Part shown: positions 7,562-16,838 of the stretch, piece by piece | Layout: each line of letters starts with the position of its first letter | Numbering within the stretch: the first letter of the stretch is position 1 | NCBI GenBank assembly: GCA_017889635.1 | Contig: JAGGAC010000010.1 | Coordinates: 82,105-126,006 of the forward strand | Reading direction: 5' to 3' | DNA: 43,902 bases | Origin: Bacillota bacterium | GTDB lineage: Bacteria; Bacillota; Negativicutes; Sporomusales; CTSoil-080 | The notes under the pieces: generated by a model | The model's input: only the letters and a program-made list of their open reading frames with translations | The model's database searches: none | What the model was told of the DNA's origin: nothing | Translations under genes and position numbers: made by a program

Positions 7562-8605
7562 GTCAAAAACACCATCAAATACATTATACCTTCTGTCGGC
7601 TTCAACCTCCGACGTCCCATCTATACCTAGAATATATTTTTGAAACATCAGGCTCCCGATTATACGATTCGCCAAATATACAGCTACATATCCAATCAAT
7701 ATCCCCAAAACCACGTCTACAACCCAATGTACAGCTAACCACAGCGTCGCTATAACAACCAGAACACAATAAGTACACCAAGACCATTTAAATATTTTAT
7801 ATGGTTCTTGAAGTGCGACAAGCAACGAAGCTGTTGCTATAGATGTTTGCATGCTGGGAAAACACCAGGAAACCATAAAGTTCCTTTCCACTTCACTAAA
7901 AAACATGCGGCCTAACCCATCAGGAATGCCGTTAACATACCATATTTCTTGTACTTGAAACAACAAATATAAAGGGGTTACTAAAAATATCTGGAGTAAA
8001 TGCCCTGACAATAAATATTGCCATACTTTTTCATAACGTAGCTTTATTAGACTTGCAAAAATTGGAATGTAGAAAGGTAATAAAAACCCAGTACTATAAA
8101 CTATTCGAAAGAATTTTTTTATAAACTCAGGGCTTTCCCTGGAAAGCGAAGACAGATTATTTCCTGGAATAGCAGCAAATACATTAGATAGATTAAACGG
8201 TGCTGGATTTTCTATTCTCCAAAGTAATAATTTTACCCATAAAACGATTATCAATGCCAGAAAACAAATTGCACCCGCTAACCCAATAGAATTAATATAA
8301 AACCTCCTTGAGGATAGCATCTTTATCGGAGTATTAGCTGATGATACTATATATATTCCATAAAACACAGACCATACATACAACAGTTGCTCTATGGAGA
8401 AATATGAAATAGGGTAATTTAATACGTACCACTTAAACACACCGCATGCGCCTATGCCAAAAAGAGCAAAACCAATTAGTAGCATAATTATCTCATTAAC
8501 CAGTTTCATACCACCAGCCCTTGCTTCAGCACGCTGTAAATAATTAGTACTAGACTTATATTCAATTATCATCTGATTATCACATACTGCTTGTTTACAT
8601 TTCAT
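7556..8605 (-). CDS. PAP2-superfamily-like membrane protein with altered catalytic motif
   Basis: The 349-residue protein has about eight hydrophobic helices. Its C-terminal third resembles the PAP2 phosphatase / inositolphosphotransferase-like group (PF14378 type): SWCFPSMQTSIATAS, then TLWLAVHWVVDVVLGILIGY. The second motif keeps the His and Asp of the third PAP2 motif (HxxxD). In the first, the expected His of FPSMH is Gln. It may therefore be inactive or use different chemistry. The start is not certain: ATG 8605 follows AGAGGAA at long spacing, and an internal ATG near 8510 (GGMKLVNE) is possible. It lies downstream of a CPBP protease gene on the same strand, 116 bases away. Confidence 0.7.
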   Translation of the reverse strand: MKCKQAVCDNQMIIEYKSSTNYLQRAEARAGGMKLVNEIIMLLIGFALFGIGACGVFKWYVLNYPISYFSIEQLLYVWSVFYGIYIVSSANTPIKMLSSRRFYINSIGLAGAICFLALIIVLWVKLLLWRIENPAPFNLSNVFAAIPGNNLSSLSRESPEFIKKFFRIVYSTGFLLPFYIPIFASLIKLRYEKVWQYLLSGHLLQIFLVTPLYLLFQVQEIWYVNGIPDGLGRMFFSEVERNFMVSWCFPSMQTSIATASLLVALQEPYKIFKWSWCTYCVLVVIATLWLAVHWVVDVVLGILIGYVAVYLANRIIGSLMFQKYILGIDGTSEVEADRRYNVFDGVFDK

Positions 8606-8721
8606 ATATATTTCACATTTCCTCTTCGCACTTTCGTCAGATTAGATCCAGCATACGCCAATTTACACTCGCAAACTCATCTCAATGCTTAATATCGATT
8701 TCACAATTAGCTTATTATAAT

Positions 8722-9906
8722 CTAACGATCAGTTGTCAACATAAATTCATCCCCAACTTCCTTAGGCCAGTTATTCCAAAGATAATAGCAAATCCCAGGC
8801 AGGGAAACAATCAAGAATATAGCCCCTGTCCAAAGTTCTGCCAGAAGCTGCCCATTGATATTGACTATGTCTGGTTGCTGAAAAAATAACGACATACAAA
8901 GCAATACATATGCCACGAAATTATTAAGCATATGGGCCAATATAGGTATTAAAATTGTCTTAGTTTTTACATAAAGCACCGCTAGTATTACGCCAACCAT
9001 AAAAGTCCCAAACATTCGTTCATCCAGGTGAGCTATCCCAAATAAAAACGACGAAACAATAATTCCCATTGTTAAGCCCCACTTCGCTACTAGCCGCCGT
9101 AGGATTATACCTCTAAAAATAAATTCTTCCATAATCGGACCAATGATTACTATTAATATTCCATACAAACTTTGATAAATTAATCCGCTAAGACCAGATG
9201 AGCCACGCAAAGGATTAAATTCAAATATATCTCGTACATGCTCAGGAAAAACAAATGACTCCGCATACAACACAAAATGGCTTATTCCCAAGCTAAACAT
9301 CGCAGCAAATAAAAGCACAACCATATCTTTCTGCCATAAACAGTCTTTTGGAAAGACTCCAATAAATCTCCTAAAGCCGATATCATATTTTTCAAATTTT
9401 CCCAAAATCCAAAAAAGCATTACACCATATTCTACAAAACCAATAATAATACCCAGAGGAAGCATATCCTTACTATCCAACTTAAAGAATACCATTGCAC
9501 CGACAGCGCCGATTAGCGCAACAATAACACTAACGACATACCATAACAGAAAATATCTAACTTTTACACCAACTAAAAAATGCACCTTTGGCTTTTCAAT
9601 CTCGCTTGTGCCCAAAGCCTCTATGGTTTTCTTTTTCCACCGGCTATAGCCCCACATAATATAACTTACAACAAATATGTCACGTAAATAGGGCACAATT
9701 AGACACCCCAGCACCAAAGCTATTCCCCATCGCATTTCAGTAATTTTTTTTAACTTTATTGAAACTGCGACACTTGCCACTAATGCTATACCTACCCATA
9801 TTCCCCATCCCAAATAATAGTTATATTGGGCCAATCTACTAATTAATAATCCTGACACCAGCCACAAAAGTACACCGCAAAAAAATAGTTTTATCTTGCT
9901 AGGCAT
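8722..9906 (-). CDS. CPBP-family intramembrane metalloprotease
   Basis: The 394-residue membrane protein has the three CPBP (CAAX/ABI, PF02517) motifs in its second half: MEEFIFRGIILRRL with the EExxFRG core, FGIAHLDE with the FxxxH core, and ILAHMLNNFVAY with the last His. These Glu and His residues form the glutamate-dependent active site of Rce1-like proteases. The N-terminal 130 residues add extra helices of unknown role. Bacterial members act in protein maturation or peptide immunity, and the substrate here is unknown. AAGGAG precedes the ATG. The gene begins 17 bases after the pentapeptide-repeat gene and is probably cotranscribed with it. Confidence 0.88.
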   Translation of the reverse strand: MPSKIKLFFCGVLLWLVSGLLISRLAQYNYYLGWGIWVGIALVASVAVSIKLKKITEMRWGIALVLGCLIVPYLRDIFVVSYIMWGYSRWKKKTIEALGTSEIEKPKVHFLVGVKVRYFLLWYVVSVIVALIGAVGAMVFFKLDSKDMLPLGIIIGFVEYGVMLFWILGKFEKYDIGFRRFIGVFPKDCLWQKDMVVLLFAAMFSLGISHFVLYAESFVFPEHVRDIFEFNPLRGSSGLSGLIYQSLYGILIVIIGPIMEEFIFRGIILRRLVAKWGLTMGIIVSSFLFGIAHLDERMFGTFMVGVILAVLYVKTKTILIPILAHMLNNFVAYVLLCMSLFFQQPDIVNINGQLLAELWTGAIFLIVSLPGICYYLWNNWPKEVGDEFMLTTDR

Positions 9907-9923
9907 TACACTGCTCCTTTATT

Positions 9924-10532
9924 TCATCTTACCTGCAGCCCTTTAGTCCCGGTCAAATTAGCGCCGTACAAGTTTGCCCCCGCCAGATTTGCGCCACTTA
10001 AATCCGCATAACTTAGGTCCGTATCACCAAAGTTGGCATTACGTAGGTCAGCGCCATTCAACTGCGCCATTGAAAGATCAGCCAACTCTAGATTCGCCCC
10101 CTTAAGTGATGACTCCTGAAGATTTGCCTGCTTCAACTTAGCGCCGGTAAAGTCCACACCATCCAAATTTGTTTTTGCAAGCGTAGCATCATTCAATACA
10201 GCTAAAGTCAAATCAGCGTTTGTTAAAACCGCGTGGTACATTATAGCACCCCTCATCGTTGCCCCAGCCAAATTTGCCCCGCTTAGATTCGCATACCGAA
10301 AATCGGCTTCCGCTAAATTTGCCTTAATAAGTACAGCGCCGCTAAAATTGGCATTAATAAAATTCCCCCGCGCCAGCTGGGCACCAGTTAAATCGGCGCA
10401 AGAGAAATCCCCCTCTGCACCATTCCGTAAATATAGCAACCGTCTAATACGTGCTTGCTTATAATCTAAAACCAAGGCCAAATTGATTCCCAGTACCAAC
10501 ATCGCAAATATATTTGACGCTAATTTCTTCAT
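9924..10532 (-). CDS. Membrane-anchored pentapeptide-repeat protein
   Basis: The 202-residue product starts with a hydrophobic segment (residues 7-23, signal anchor) and then consists of about 28 tandem A(D/N)LxX units from residue 45 to the end. Examples are ADLSMAQLNGADLRNANFGD and ANLYGANLTG. Such repeats fold as a right-handed quadrilateral beta helix. The function cannot be deduced from the fold, as pentapeptide proteins include DNA mimics and scaffolds. The N-terminal anchor suggests it faces the outside of the membrane. It is the first gene of a probable unit with the CPBP protease. Confidence 0.88.
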   Translation of the reverse strand: MKKLASNIFAMLVLGINLALVLDYKQARIRRLLYLRNGAEGDFSCADLTGAQLARGNFINANFSGAVLIKANLAEADFRYANLSGANLAGATMRGAIMYHAVLTNADLTLAVLNDATLAKTNLDGVDFTGAKLKQANLQESSLKGANLELADLSMAQLNGADLRNANFGDTDLSYADLSGANLAGANLYGANLTGTKGLQVR

Positions 10533-10892
10533 ATCAGTCTCCCTTTATCCCGTAAGGGAAAAGCTACTCTTAATATCGCGCTTTGTCGTCTTATGTTTAT
10601 CGACATGATTTCTTCTATTTTATCTTATTTCTACAATATTCAACATTTCCCTTTTTTGTGTTTTATTTTATATTTTTTATGAAGAAATTAATAAATTTAA
10701 TATATTTTTAACACTCAATTCAGTTCGATAATTTGCAACTTAAAATATTTAATTTATCACTATATAATGAAATGACTACTTCACAGATGTAAAGTAGCCA
10801 TTTTCAGTCATATTTCGCTTTGTTTTAGCTCAATTTATCCTGCTAAAGTCAAATCTTATGTTAACTCTACCAACCAGATAAGAACCACTAAA
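10533..10892. other. Very AT-rich intergenic region
   Basis: This holds the promoter of the pentapeptide gene on the minus strand. On the plus strand a TATAAT (10762-10767) is followed by an imperfect hairpin, TGAAATGACTACTT (10768-10781) against AAGTAGCCATTTTCA (10792-10806). A short RNA could arise here, but there is no good -35 box. No gene was found. Confidence 0.35.
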
Positions 10893-10960
10893 AACTTATA
10901 AACAAAAACAGGCTACACCGAAGCAAAAAGATCAGCATAGCCTGTTTTTGTTTATAAGTT
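10893..10960 (-). terminator. Terminator downstream of deoB
   Basis: A perfect 23-bp stem joins 10893-10915 and 10938-10960 around a 22-base loop. The arms contain T5 and A5 runs after a GGCTA core. It begins 36 bases after the deoB stop on the minus strand. Confidence 0.85.
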
Positions 10961-10995
10961 GGAATAAATATTAATCATCCAGCCAAAATATATGA

Positions 10996-12174
10996 TCATT
11001 TATCATAAAGTTCTCCAAGAAAACTATTGCCGTACTCTAAAGCACCTAAGGAAAAATTCTCGGCAATTGTGGCGGCAATGTCTGCAAAAGTTCTCCGAAC
11101 CCCTAGTTCTCCAGCAGAACACCCTTTATAGCATGCTATCAACGGCACATATTCCCGAGTATGGTCGGTTCCCTTTGTAGTAGGATCACAGCCGTGATCA
11201 GCAGTAACAATTAAGAGGTCTGCATCCTTCAACAAAGAAATAACTAGTTCTAGTTGACCATCCAATCTTTCAAGCGCTTTTGCATAACCAACACTATCAT
11301 TACGATGACCATAAAGGCTATCAAACTCAACTAGGTTCGCCATTACCAGACCTTCACAATTTGTTTCTGTCAACAATCGCACAACAGTCTCAATGCCATC
11401 ATCATTGGATTTTGTCGGATATGATTTGGTTATTCCTCGCCCTGAAAAGATGTCCGAGATTTTACCAACACCAACAACTTCCCGGCCAGACCTCGCCAGC
11501 AACTCCAACACGGTTAGAGCCGGAGGCTCCAAGCTATAGTCATGGCGGTTAGGTGTACGAATAAACTTACCAGGAGACCCAATAAACGGTCGGACAATAA
11601 CCCGCCCCACAGCATGCTCACCGATACACACTTCGCGCCGAACTCTTTTCCCAATCAAATAAAGTTCCTCCAGCGGTACCACTTCTTCATGAGCAGCAAT
11701 TTGCAGTACACTATCCGCCGAAGTATATATAATAAGCGAACCGGTATTCACATGATTATCGCCTAATTCAGCGATAATCTCCGTTCCTGAAGCCGCTTTA
11801 TTGCCAATTACCTGCCGACCAGTAATTGCAGTTATTTTTTCAATCATTGTGGCAGGGAAACCATCAGGATATACAGGAAAAGGAGTAAATACCGGACATC
11901 CGGCCATTTCCCAATGACCAGTAGTCGTGTCCTTCCCTGTCGAAATTTCAGCCATCTTCCCATACCATGCTATCGGTTTAATATCTTGCCGAACTCCATC
12001 AATTTCTGTAATGCATCCTAACCCTAGTTTCTCCAATGTCGGCAAAAAAAGCCCGCCTTGCGAACGAGCTATATTCCCCAATGTATTAGCGCCAGCATCG
12101 CCATATTCAGCAGCGTCAGGCATAGCACCAGCACCGACGCTATCTAACACAACTACAACAATCCTTTTAAACAA
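10996..12174 (-). CDS. deoB: Phosphopentomutase
   Basis: The enzyme interconverts ribose- or deoxyribose-1-phosphate and the 5-phosphate in nucleoside salvage, using two Mn ions. The N-terminus RIVVVVLDSVGAGAMPDA carries the first metal Asp. GANTLGNIA, KDTTTGHWEMAG (with the phospho-accepting Thr), VEFDSLYGHRND and VTADHGCDPTT are the remaining metal and substrate motifs. I place the start at TTG 12174, because GGAGGAG lies 9 bases before it, giving 392 residues, the usual DeoB length. The upstream ATG codons (12204 and 12192) have no proper ribosome site. It follows xerD on the same strand, matching the ripX-drm order of Bacillus. Confidence 0.93.
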   Translation of the reverse strand: MFKRIVVVVLDSVGAGAMPDAAEYGDAGANTLGNIARSQGGLFLPTLEKLGLGCITEIDGVRQDIKPIAWYGKMAEISTGKDTTTGHWEMAGCPVFTPFPVYPDGFPATMIEKITAITGRQVIGNKAASGTEIIAELGDNHVNTGSLIIYTSADSVLQIAAHEEVVPLEELYLIGKRVRREVCIGEHAVGRVIVRPFIGSPGKFIRTPNRHDYSLEPPALTVLELLARSGREVVGVGKISDIFSGRGITKSYPTKSNDDGIETVVRLLTETNCEGLVMANLVEFDSLYGHRNDSVGYAKALERLDGQLELVISLLKDADLLIVTADHGCDPTTKGTDHTREYVPLIACYKGCSAGELGVRRTFADIAATIAENFSLGALEYGNSFLGELYDK

Positions 12175-12245
12175 AGCCAGCTTCTCCTCCATTACATGCA
12201 CCATGAAAACTCTGTACTGCTAAAATAGCGGTTACATACCTACTA

Positions 12246-13133
12246 TCATGCACGGGGATGGGATTTGTCATACACTTCTTTAAGCCGATTTTTGGTAACA
12301 TGAGTATAAATTTGGGTCGTAGAAATGTCCGCATGGCCAAGCATTTCCTGTACCGAGCGGAGATCAGCTCCATTTTCTAAAAGATGCGTAGCAAAAGAGT
12401 GCCGCAAAGTATGAGGCGTAATTTCTTTATTAATACTTGCTTCCATAGCGTATTTTTTTATTATTTTCCAAAAACCTTGTCTGGTGAGACGATTACCATG
12501 ATGATTAACAAACAGCGCTGCTTCTTCATATGTACGAACAAGTTTTTGACGTCCCCGCTGAATATACTCTTGAACACATTTAGCGGCTATCGATCCCAAG
12601 GGAACAATCCGTTCCTTGGCTCCTTTTCCGAAACACTTGATATAGCCCATGTCAAGATTAACATCGGATATATTCAAAGAAATTAGTTCAGAGACCCTAA
12701 TTCCGGTTGCATATAACAACTCAAGCATCGCCTTGTCTCTCAAGCCTGCCGGCAAAAAGGTATTCGGCTGTCTTAACAGTTCTTCCACTTCTCCGATAGA
12801 AAGAACCTTCGGCAACTTTTTCTCCAACTTAGGAGACTCCAAATGCACAGCAGGATCTTTTTCCAAATACCGTTCACGAACCAAGTATTGATAAAACGAC
12901 TTAATGGCGGCAAGATTTCGAGATATCGTTGAGACAGCACGACCTTTGCTTTGAAGGTTACTAAGATAATTGATTATCGTATTGCGATTAGAGTCCTTAA
13001 TAAAGTCAAGCTGTCCGCTCTGCAGGAAATTTTGATACTGCCGCAAATCTCTTCCGTAAGATTCCAAGGTATTTTGAGCTAAGCCTCGCTCCACCGCCAG
13101 ATAATTGATAAACTCGTTGACGTAACCTTCCAT
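12246..13133 (-). CDS. xerD: Tyrosine recombinase XerD
   Basis: The 295-residue protein has an N-terminal SAM-like core-binding domain (to about residue 90) and a catalytic domain. The catalytic residues are visible: Arg in [13 protein letters not shown], Lys in [28 protein letters not shown] for His-x-x-Arg, [10 protein letters not shown] for the second His, and the Tyr in [10 protein letters not shown]. XerD acts with XerC at dif to resolve chromosome dimers. Length, motifs and synteny (yqkK-like gene before it, deoB after it) all point to the housekeeping XerD and not to a phage integrase. Confidence 0.93.
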   Translation of the reverse strand: MEGYVNEFINYLAVERGLAQNTLESYGRDLRQYQNFLQSGQLDFIKDSNRNTIINYLSNLQSKGRAVSTISRNLAAIKSFYQYLVRERYLEKDPAVHLESPKLEKKLPKVLSIGEVEELLRQPNTFLPAGLRDKAMLELLYATGIRVSELISLNISDVNLDMGYIKCFGKGAKERIVPLGSIAAKCVQEYIQRGRQKLVRTYEEAALFVNHHGNRLTRQGFWKIIKKYAMEASINKEITPHTLRHSFATHLLENGADLRSVQEMLGHADISTTQIYTHVTKNRLKEVYDKSHPRA

Positions 13134-13273
13134 ATCAACTCAACCACCCTTTTATCGCCAATATTTATAAGTATAGACGCACTCACTCGATGGTATCAAT
13201 AGTTCTATTCGACATAAGAAGACGCTTTCCTTTGTTTCCCTGTCAAAACTGCACTTTTTTTTGTAAACTAACG

Positions 13274-13480
13274 CTATGTATTTTTGGTAGTACTGGAAAT
13301 AACCCGTAGTGGCCTTTCATTGTACTGTTCTTCACGGGTTTTTGGAATGTATTTATAAATATTACCAAGAACATCAAATAGCTTAGTCAATATAATAAAC
13401 ACGATGATAAGGACAATAAATAATTTTAATAATAACCTAGAGTACTTTACTATCTCCCGTTTGGAAATACTAAAAATCAT
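13274..13480 (-). CDS. Small single-helix membrane protein, YqkK (DUF4227)-like by position
   Basis: The 68-residue product has a short basic start, one strong hydrophobic helix (residues 17-38, LLLKLFIVLIIVFIILT) and a charged tail. GGAGG precedes the ATG. In Bacillus the gene just upstream of xerD is yqkK, a similarly small single-helix protein (DUF4227). The call rests on size, topology and this synteny, as the sequence itself has no diagnostic motif that I can see. Its role is unknown. Confidence 0.6.
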   Translation of the reverse strand: MIFSISKREIVKYSRLLLKLFIVLIIVFIILTKLFDVLGNIYKYIPKTREEQYNERPLRVISSTTKNT

Positions 13481-13664
13481 CGTGCTCCTCCTTTATTGCA
13501 GAAAACAAGTACTACGGAAATGTTAATCCGAACTAGTAAATCATAAACGGCCATGATCACAAAACCAAATTCATGCCTAAAACTCCATGTAAATTCGTAC
13601 TTAACTTAATACCATACTTATTCACTATAGGTTTAGATTATTCTTAAAACTGTAAATTAAGAAA

Positions 13665-13690
13665 GGGCCAGCTCACAAATGAGCTAGCCC
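13665..13690 (-). terminator. Terminator of the spoIIM unit
   Basis: On the minus strand GGGCTAGCTCA pairs with TGAGCTGGCCC around TTTG and is followed by TTTCTT. It lies about 20 bases past the spoIIM stop. Confidence 0.75.
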
Positions 13691-13708
13691 CTTATCCACT
13701 CATTGCTA

Positions 13709-14347
13709 TTAATTTATTAGCATTTCAGCCACCAATTTCATAAATACCGGGGATATATACACTTCGATTATCGCGGAAAAAACCATCACAGCCAGCATCA
13801 TAAGACAAACTACTGTATAGCCTATAGACTCATACATTAAATTAACTTTACCCCTACCGCGTCGTCGTACCAGCATCAATGAATACGCGGTCGCTGATAC
13901 TCCAGTCACAAGCACTGCAGGCACAGCAAAAAAGTTATGGGGTAAAATAGCTGTCAAGGCAAAAGCCAAACCTTTTATAACATATTCATTAATCAAAAAA
14001 CCCACTGTAAAGCCAATAACAAAACCTCTGGTAAACACGATGAATAGAACAATCGGTATACCGACCACAGTAAATCCGAACAGCCACATGAGAATAACCG
14101 TTTTAAGGTTATTTATTAATACAATACCGAAGAGATCAAAATCACCTACATTAGTCGGCCGTTGCTGTAATCCTTGAAAAAAAAGCTTAAGATAACCGAC
14201 AAGTTCAATTTTTTGGTCTTCAGGTAACGTTTTAACAGCTAAAGCTCCAATTACAACTCCCACAATAAAGATCAGTGTCATAAAAAAATATGCTACAATG
14301 TTTGCGCGAAAGTATTCATTCAATTTTTGGCGAAAAGCCACAGGCAT
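13709..14347 (-). CDS. spoIIM: Stage II sporulation protein M
   Basis: SpoIIM is part of the DMP complex (SpoIID, SpoIIM, SpoIIP) that drives septal peptidoglycan remodelling and engulfment. The 212-residue product has five to six hydrophobic helices and the family features FDLFGIVLINNLKT, LWLFGFTVVGIP and GLAFALTAILPHNFFAVPA, the last being the PHG/PHN-type motif of the SpoIIM/DUF95 fold. I place the start at ATG 14347, preceded by GGGAGGA. The longer frame from 14380 has no ribosome site. It follows the nudF-endonuclease Q pair, as in Bacillus. Its presence supports an endospore former. Confidence 0.92.
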   Translation of the reverse strand: MPVAFRQKLNEYFRANIVAYFFMTLIFIVGVVIGALAVKTLPEDQKIELVGYLKLFFQGLQQRPTNVGDFDLFGIVLINNLKTVILMWLFGFTVVGIPIVLFIVFTRGFVIGFTVGFLINEYVIKGLAFALTAILPHNFFAVPAVLVTGVSATAYSLMLVRRRGRGKVNLMYESIGYTVVCLMMLAVMVFSAIIEVYISPVFMKLVAEMLIN

Positions 14348-14416
14348 AAGCGTTCCTCCCCGATAGTCCCTGCTTAACACTATGTCATGCGAAGAACATT
14401 TATGCCAATTTGTCCA

Positions 14417-15604
14417 CTATTCTTTTGCCATCTTCCCGTACACTCCGCCACCGCCAGGCTGAATAACCGCCTCGCCTTTACGGACGTTTATAATAGCCTT
14501 AGCCAATTTCGCTCCCACCAATGCCCCAAGTTTATCTTCTTCGGCATAGTGAAGCACAGCCATCTCAGTGCCGAAAGCATCTAATAGTTTAGTAAGAGCT
14601 GCTTTACCCAAACCAGGAATAAAGCTTAACGGTATTTGATGTTTATAGGTAGGACGCCAAACCGGATGATGCGGCTCGTCAAAATCAGAAATCATAGTAA
14701 TCCGATCCATAACACCGCGGACAATCTTCCTCCCTCCACACCGAGGACATTGCCCAGAAACAACTATATCGGACTCTGCAATATAACCGCAACTGTTGCA
14801 AGCAGTACGGTGATATTTTCCCAAGCGAGGGTCAAGGCCAAAGTTGGCTGCTATTTCCCGTCCTTTCTGATATTTAAAAGCGTATTGTAATTCCCTGAAA
14901 GTAGGGGTTTCAAGAGCCACAATATTGTATTCCCTAGCTATTTTATCTGGTGAATGAGCGTCCGAGTTGCTTAAAAATGAAAATGCAGCAAGCTCGCTAA
15001 TTCGGTCAGCAAGTTGAGTATCAGAACTCAACCCCAGTTCAATAGCCGCAACCGCTGAAATTTCCCGATCACTCAGTAAGTTAACGAGCCGGTCAGTACA
15101 TGCGCCATAGACACTCTTATGTGGCGTAAAAACATGGGCCGGAACAATTAGCGAATCAAAGTCCGCAGCAATGCTAATAAGCCTGGCCAGTGACATATGA
15201 GCATTCTGGGAGCTAAGATTTATATTCCTTATGTACCGCTGCATTACAGCAGCAAAACTTTCCATTTGCGCCTTGTCCGGAAGAAAAATTAACGTATGGG
15301 CAGTGCCGCCATCTAACTCGGTTGTCTCAATCTCAGCCCCTAAAATAAGGGTCAGTTTATTATCATAACGATAACCGCCCTCATTATCCAGTTCTAAAAT
15401 GCCCTCAGTCAAAAGTCGTTCTAAGTCCTCTCTAACCAATGGCGACAGAGCATCGACAATGCCGATTATTTCCATTCCCTTACGGTTGGCGGCCTCATGC
15501 AGAATGTTGCGCAGCGTTAATTGCCGCGAAGTTGGAATCTTCACCCATTTCCCAGCCTCATTAATACCTACATGTATGTGAAAATCAGCAAAATATTTCT
15601 TCAT
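14417..15604 (-). CDS. Endonuclease Q family protein (PHP domain)
   Basis: The 395-residue protein starts with a PHP phosphoesterase domain (FADFHIHVG, IIGIVDALSP, LILGAEIETT, VPAHVFTPHKS, SNSDAHSP give the metal ligands). A four-cysteine zinc site follows (CNSCGY near 260, CPRCGG about 16 residues later). The C-terminus has a helix-hairpin-helix-like segment (FIPGLGKAALTKLLDAFG). This is the layout of endonuclease Q / the YqxK family, which nicks DNA 5' of deaminated or abasic sites, as shown for archaeal members and some bacilli. Its ATG overlaps the nudF stop (ATGA), so the two are translationally coupled. The substrate range in this organism is inferred. Confidence 0.88.
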   Translation of the reverse strand: MKKYFADFHIHVGINEAGKWVKIPTSRQLTLRNILHEAANRKGMEIIGIVDALSPLVREDLERLLTEGILELDNEGGYRYDNKLTLILGAEIETTELDGGTAHTLIFLPDKAQMESFAAVMQRYIRNINLSSQNAHMSLARLISIAADFDSLIVPAHVFTPHKSVYGACTDRLVNLLSDREISAVAAIELGLSSDTQLADRISELAAFSFLSNSDAHSPDKIAREYNIVALETPTFRELQYAFKYQKGREIAANFGLDPRLGKYHRTACNSCGYIAESDIVVSGQCPRCGGRKIVRGVMDRITMISDFDEPHHPVWRPTYKHQIPLSFIPGLGKAALTKLLDAFGTEMAVLHYAEEDKLGALVGAKLAKAIINVRKGEAVIQPGGGGVYGKMAKE

Positions 15605-16131
15605 TTTGCCCTTGCCAGCAAAAGTCCTGCTATTGTTTTCGCATCCTGAATAGCACCGTCCGCCAACATTTCCTTAATCTCTGGCCAAGAATATTTTTCA
15701 ACAGTCAAAAATTCATCGTCATCAAGCTTCTGTACAGTTTTGCACAAATTTTGGGCAAGATAAATGTGAATTATTTCATTAGAAAACCCCGGCGCAGTAT
15801 AGATTGCCGTAAGTTTTTCGAGACTGCCAGCCACGTAGCCAGTCTCTTCTTCCAATTCACGTCTAGCACAATCTTCCGGTTTTTCACCTATATCAAGTTT
15901 TCCGGCCGGTATCTCCAATAACATTTTTCCAACCGGATACCGATATTGACGCACCATAAGTACATGACTACCATCCAAGATTGGCACTACTGCCACTGCC
16001 CCCGGATGCTCAACAACTTCCCTGGTTGCTTCTTTACCATTCGGTAACAATACTCGATCAACTCGAACATTAAGCACTCTTCCCTCAAGCACGGGTTGTT
16101 TTTCGATTAATTTTTCCGTAAAGTTTTCCAT
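15601..16131 (-). CDS. nudF: ADP-ribose pyrophosphatase (Nudix)
   Basis: The 176-residue protein carries a full Nudix box at residues 78-100 (GKLDIGE, then REL EEETGY after seven residues) and the family extension AVAVVPILDGSHVLMVRQYRYPVGKMLLEIPAG. It splits ADP-ribose into AMP and ribose-5-phosphate. I prefer ATG 16131, with AGGAGG just upstream, over ATG 16167, which has none. It heads the minus-strand unit nudF - endonuclease Q - spoIIM and diverges from a small plus-strand ORF. Confidence 0.92.
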   Translation of the reverse strand: MENFTEKLIEKQPVLEGRVLNVRVDRVLLPNGKEATREVVEHPGAVAVVPILDGSHVLMVRQYRYPVGKMLLEIPAGKLDIGEKPEDCARRELEEETGYVAGSLEKLTAIYTAPGFSNEIIHIYLAQNLCKTVQKLDDDEFLTVEKYSWPEIKEMLADGAIQDAKTIAGLLLARAK

Positions 16132-16193
16132 ATTTACCTCCTGGAATATTTGACAGCCGCCTATCATATATTACCTCCGAGGGAGGGACAACT

Positions 16194-16322
16194 ATGCATA
16201 TTATTATTATGGCGGACCGCCTTTGCTTTAGCGGCAAAATAAAAGACTTTCGCAGCTTGCTAACCAGACTGACCGATAAAAAAGTGAAAATGGCCGATTA
16301 TCTCAAAAGCCGCCGCCACTAA
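16194..16322 (+). CDS. Small ORF, 42 aa, unknown function
   Basis: ATG 16194 is preceded by GGGAGGG at good spacing and opens 42 codons that encode a basic, mostly helical peptide (MHIIIMADRLCFSGK to the end YLKSRRH). It is transcribed away from nudF. The strong ribosome site and high Lys/Arg content make it a likely real gene. I do not recognise the family. Confidence 0.5.
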   Translation: MHIIIMADRLCFSGKIKDFRSLLTRLTDKKVKMADYLKSRRH

Positions 16323-16516
16323 CAAAATATCAATCAGTCTACATAAACCAATAAAAGAGTCTAACCATCAGGCTATTTGTTATATATTACCCGTTTATGA
16401 AATATTTCCTGCTCCTAAAACTAAAGGACAGCCGCGACAACAGATAATACCATCTCCATCCAGTCTTGATCATCATTGTCTCAGTACACATATACGTCGA
16501 CGCAGCTTGTACTATT

Positions 16517-16532
16517 ATATTGCAAGCAATAT
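16517..16532. repeat. Palindrome in the spore coat gene upstream region
   Basis: ATATTGC (16517-16523) and GCAATAT (16526-16532) form a perfect inverted repeat around AA. It lies about 65 bases before the first coat gene and could be an operator. The rest of 16323-16598 shows no gene. Confidence 0.35.
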
Positions 16533-16598
16533 TATAACGTATATAAATATGCTTCTATACACATATTAAAGTTAGCATTATTTAGGAGGTGAAACAAT

Positions 16599-16814
16599 TT
16601 GCCTTATCAAAACAATCTGACATCCAAAGAGCGGAGCTATTTAGAAGATGCCCTGCAAATGGAAAATCTCTGTATGACAAAATGCAGCGTTTACGCAAAT
16701 CAATGTCAAATGCCTGAGTTCAAATCACTATTTTCAGATCACGCCAAAGCTAAACGCCAACACGCCAATGAAATTAAGCGTATTCTAGGTCAGACCAATA
16801 GTCAAATGAGCTAA
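16599..16814 (+). CDS. Small spore coat protein (CotF-associated, helical)
   Basis: TTG 16599 follows AGGAGGTGA and starts a 71-residue helical protein (LTSKERSYLEDALQMENLC, then HAKAKRQHANEIKRIL). The pattern of a ferritin-like helical pair with a downstream CotF gene is common in Clostridia and Negativicutes, where it is annotated as spore coat protein. The spacing to the next gene is 24 bases and both use TTG starts with strong ribosome sites, so they form an operon. The coat role is inferred from the partner and from family knowledge. Confidence 0.75.
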   Translation: MPYQNNLTSKERSYLEDALQMENLCMTKCSVYANQCQMPEFKSLFSDHAKAKRQHANEIKRILGQTNSQMS

Positions 16815-16838
16815 CAAAAATATTGGAGGTGAATAACC

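Noticed and set aside
12175-12204. Upstream ATG codons (12204, 12192) as start of deoB
   Set aside because: Neither has a ribosome site, while TTG 12174 is placed correctly behind GGAGGAG and gives the normal family length.
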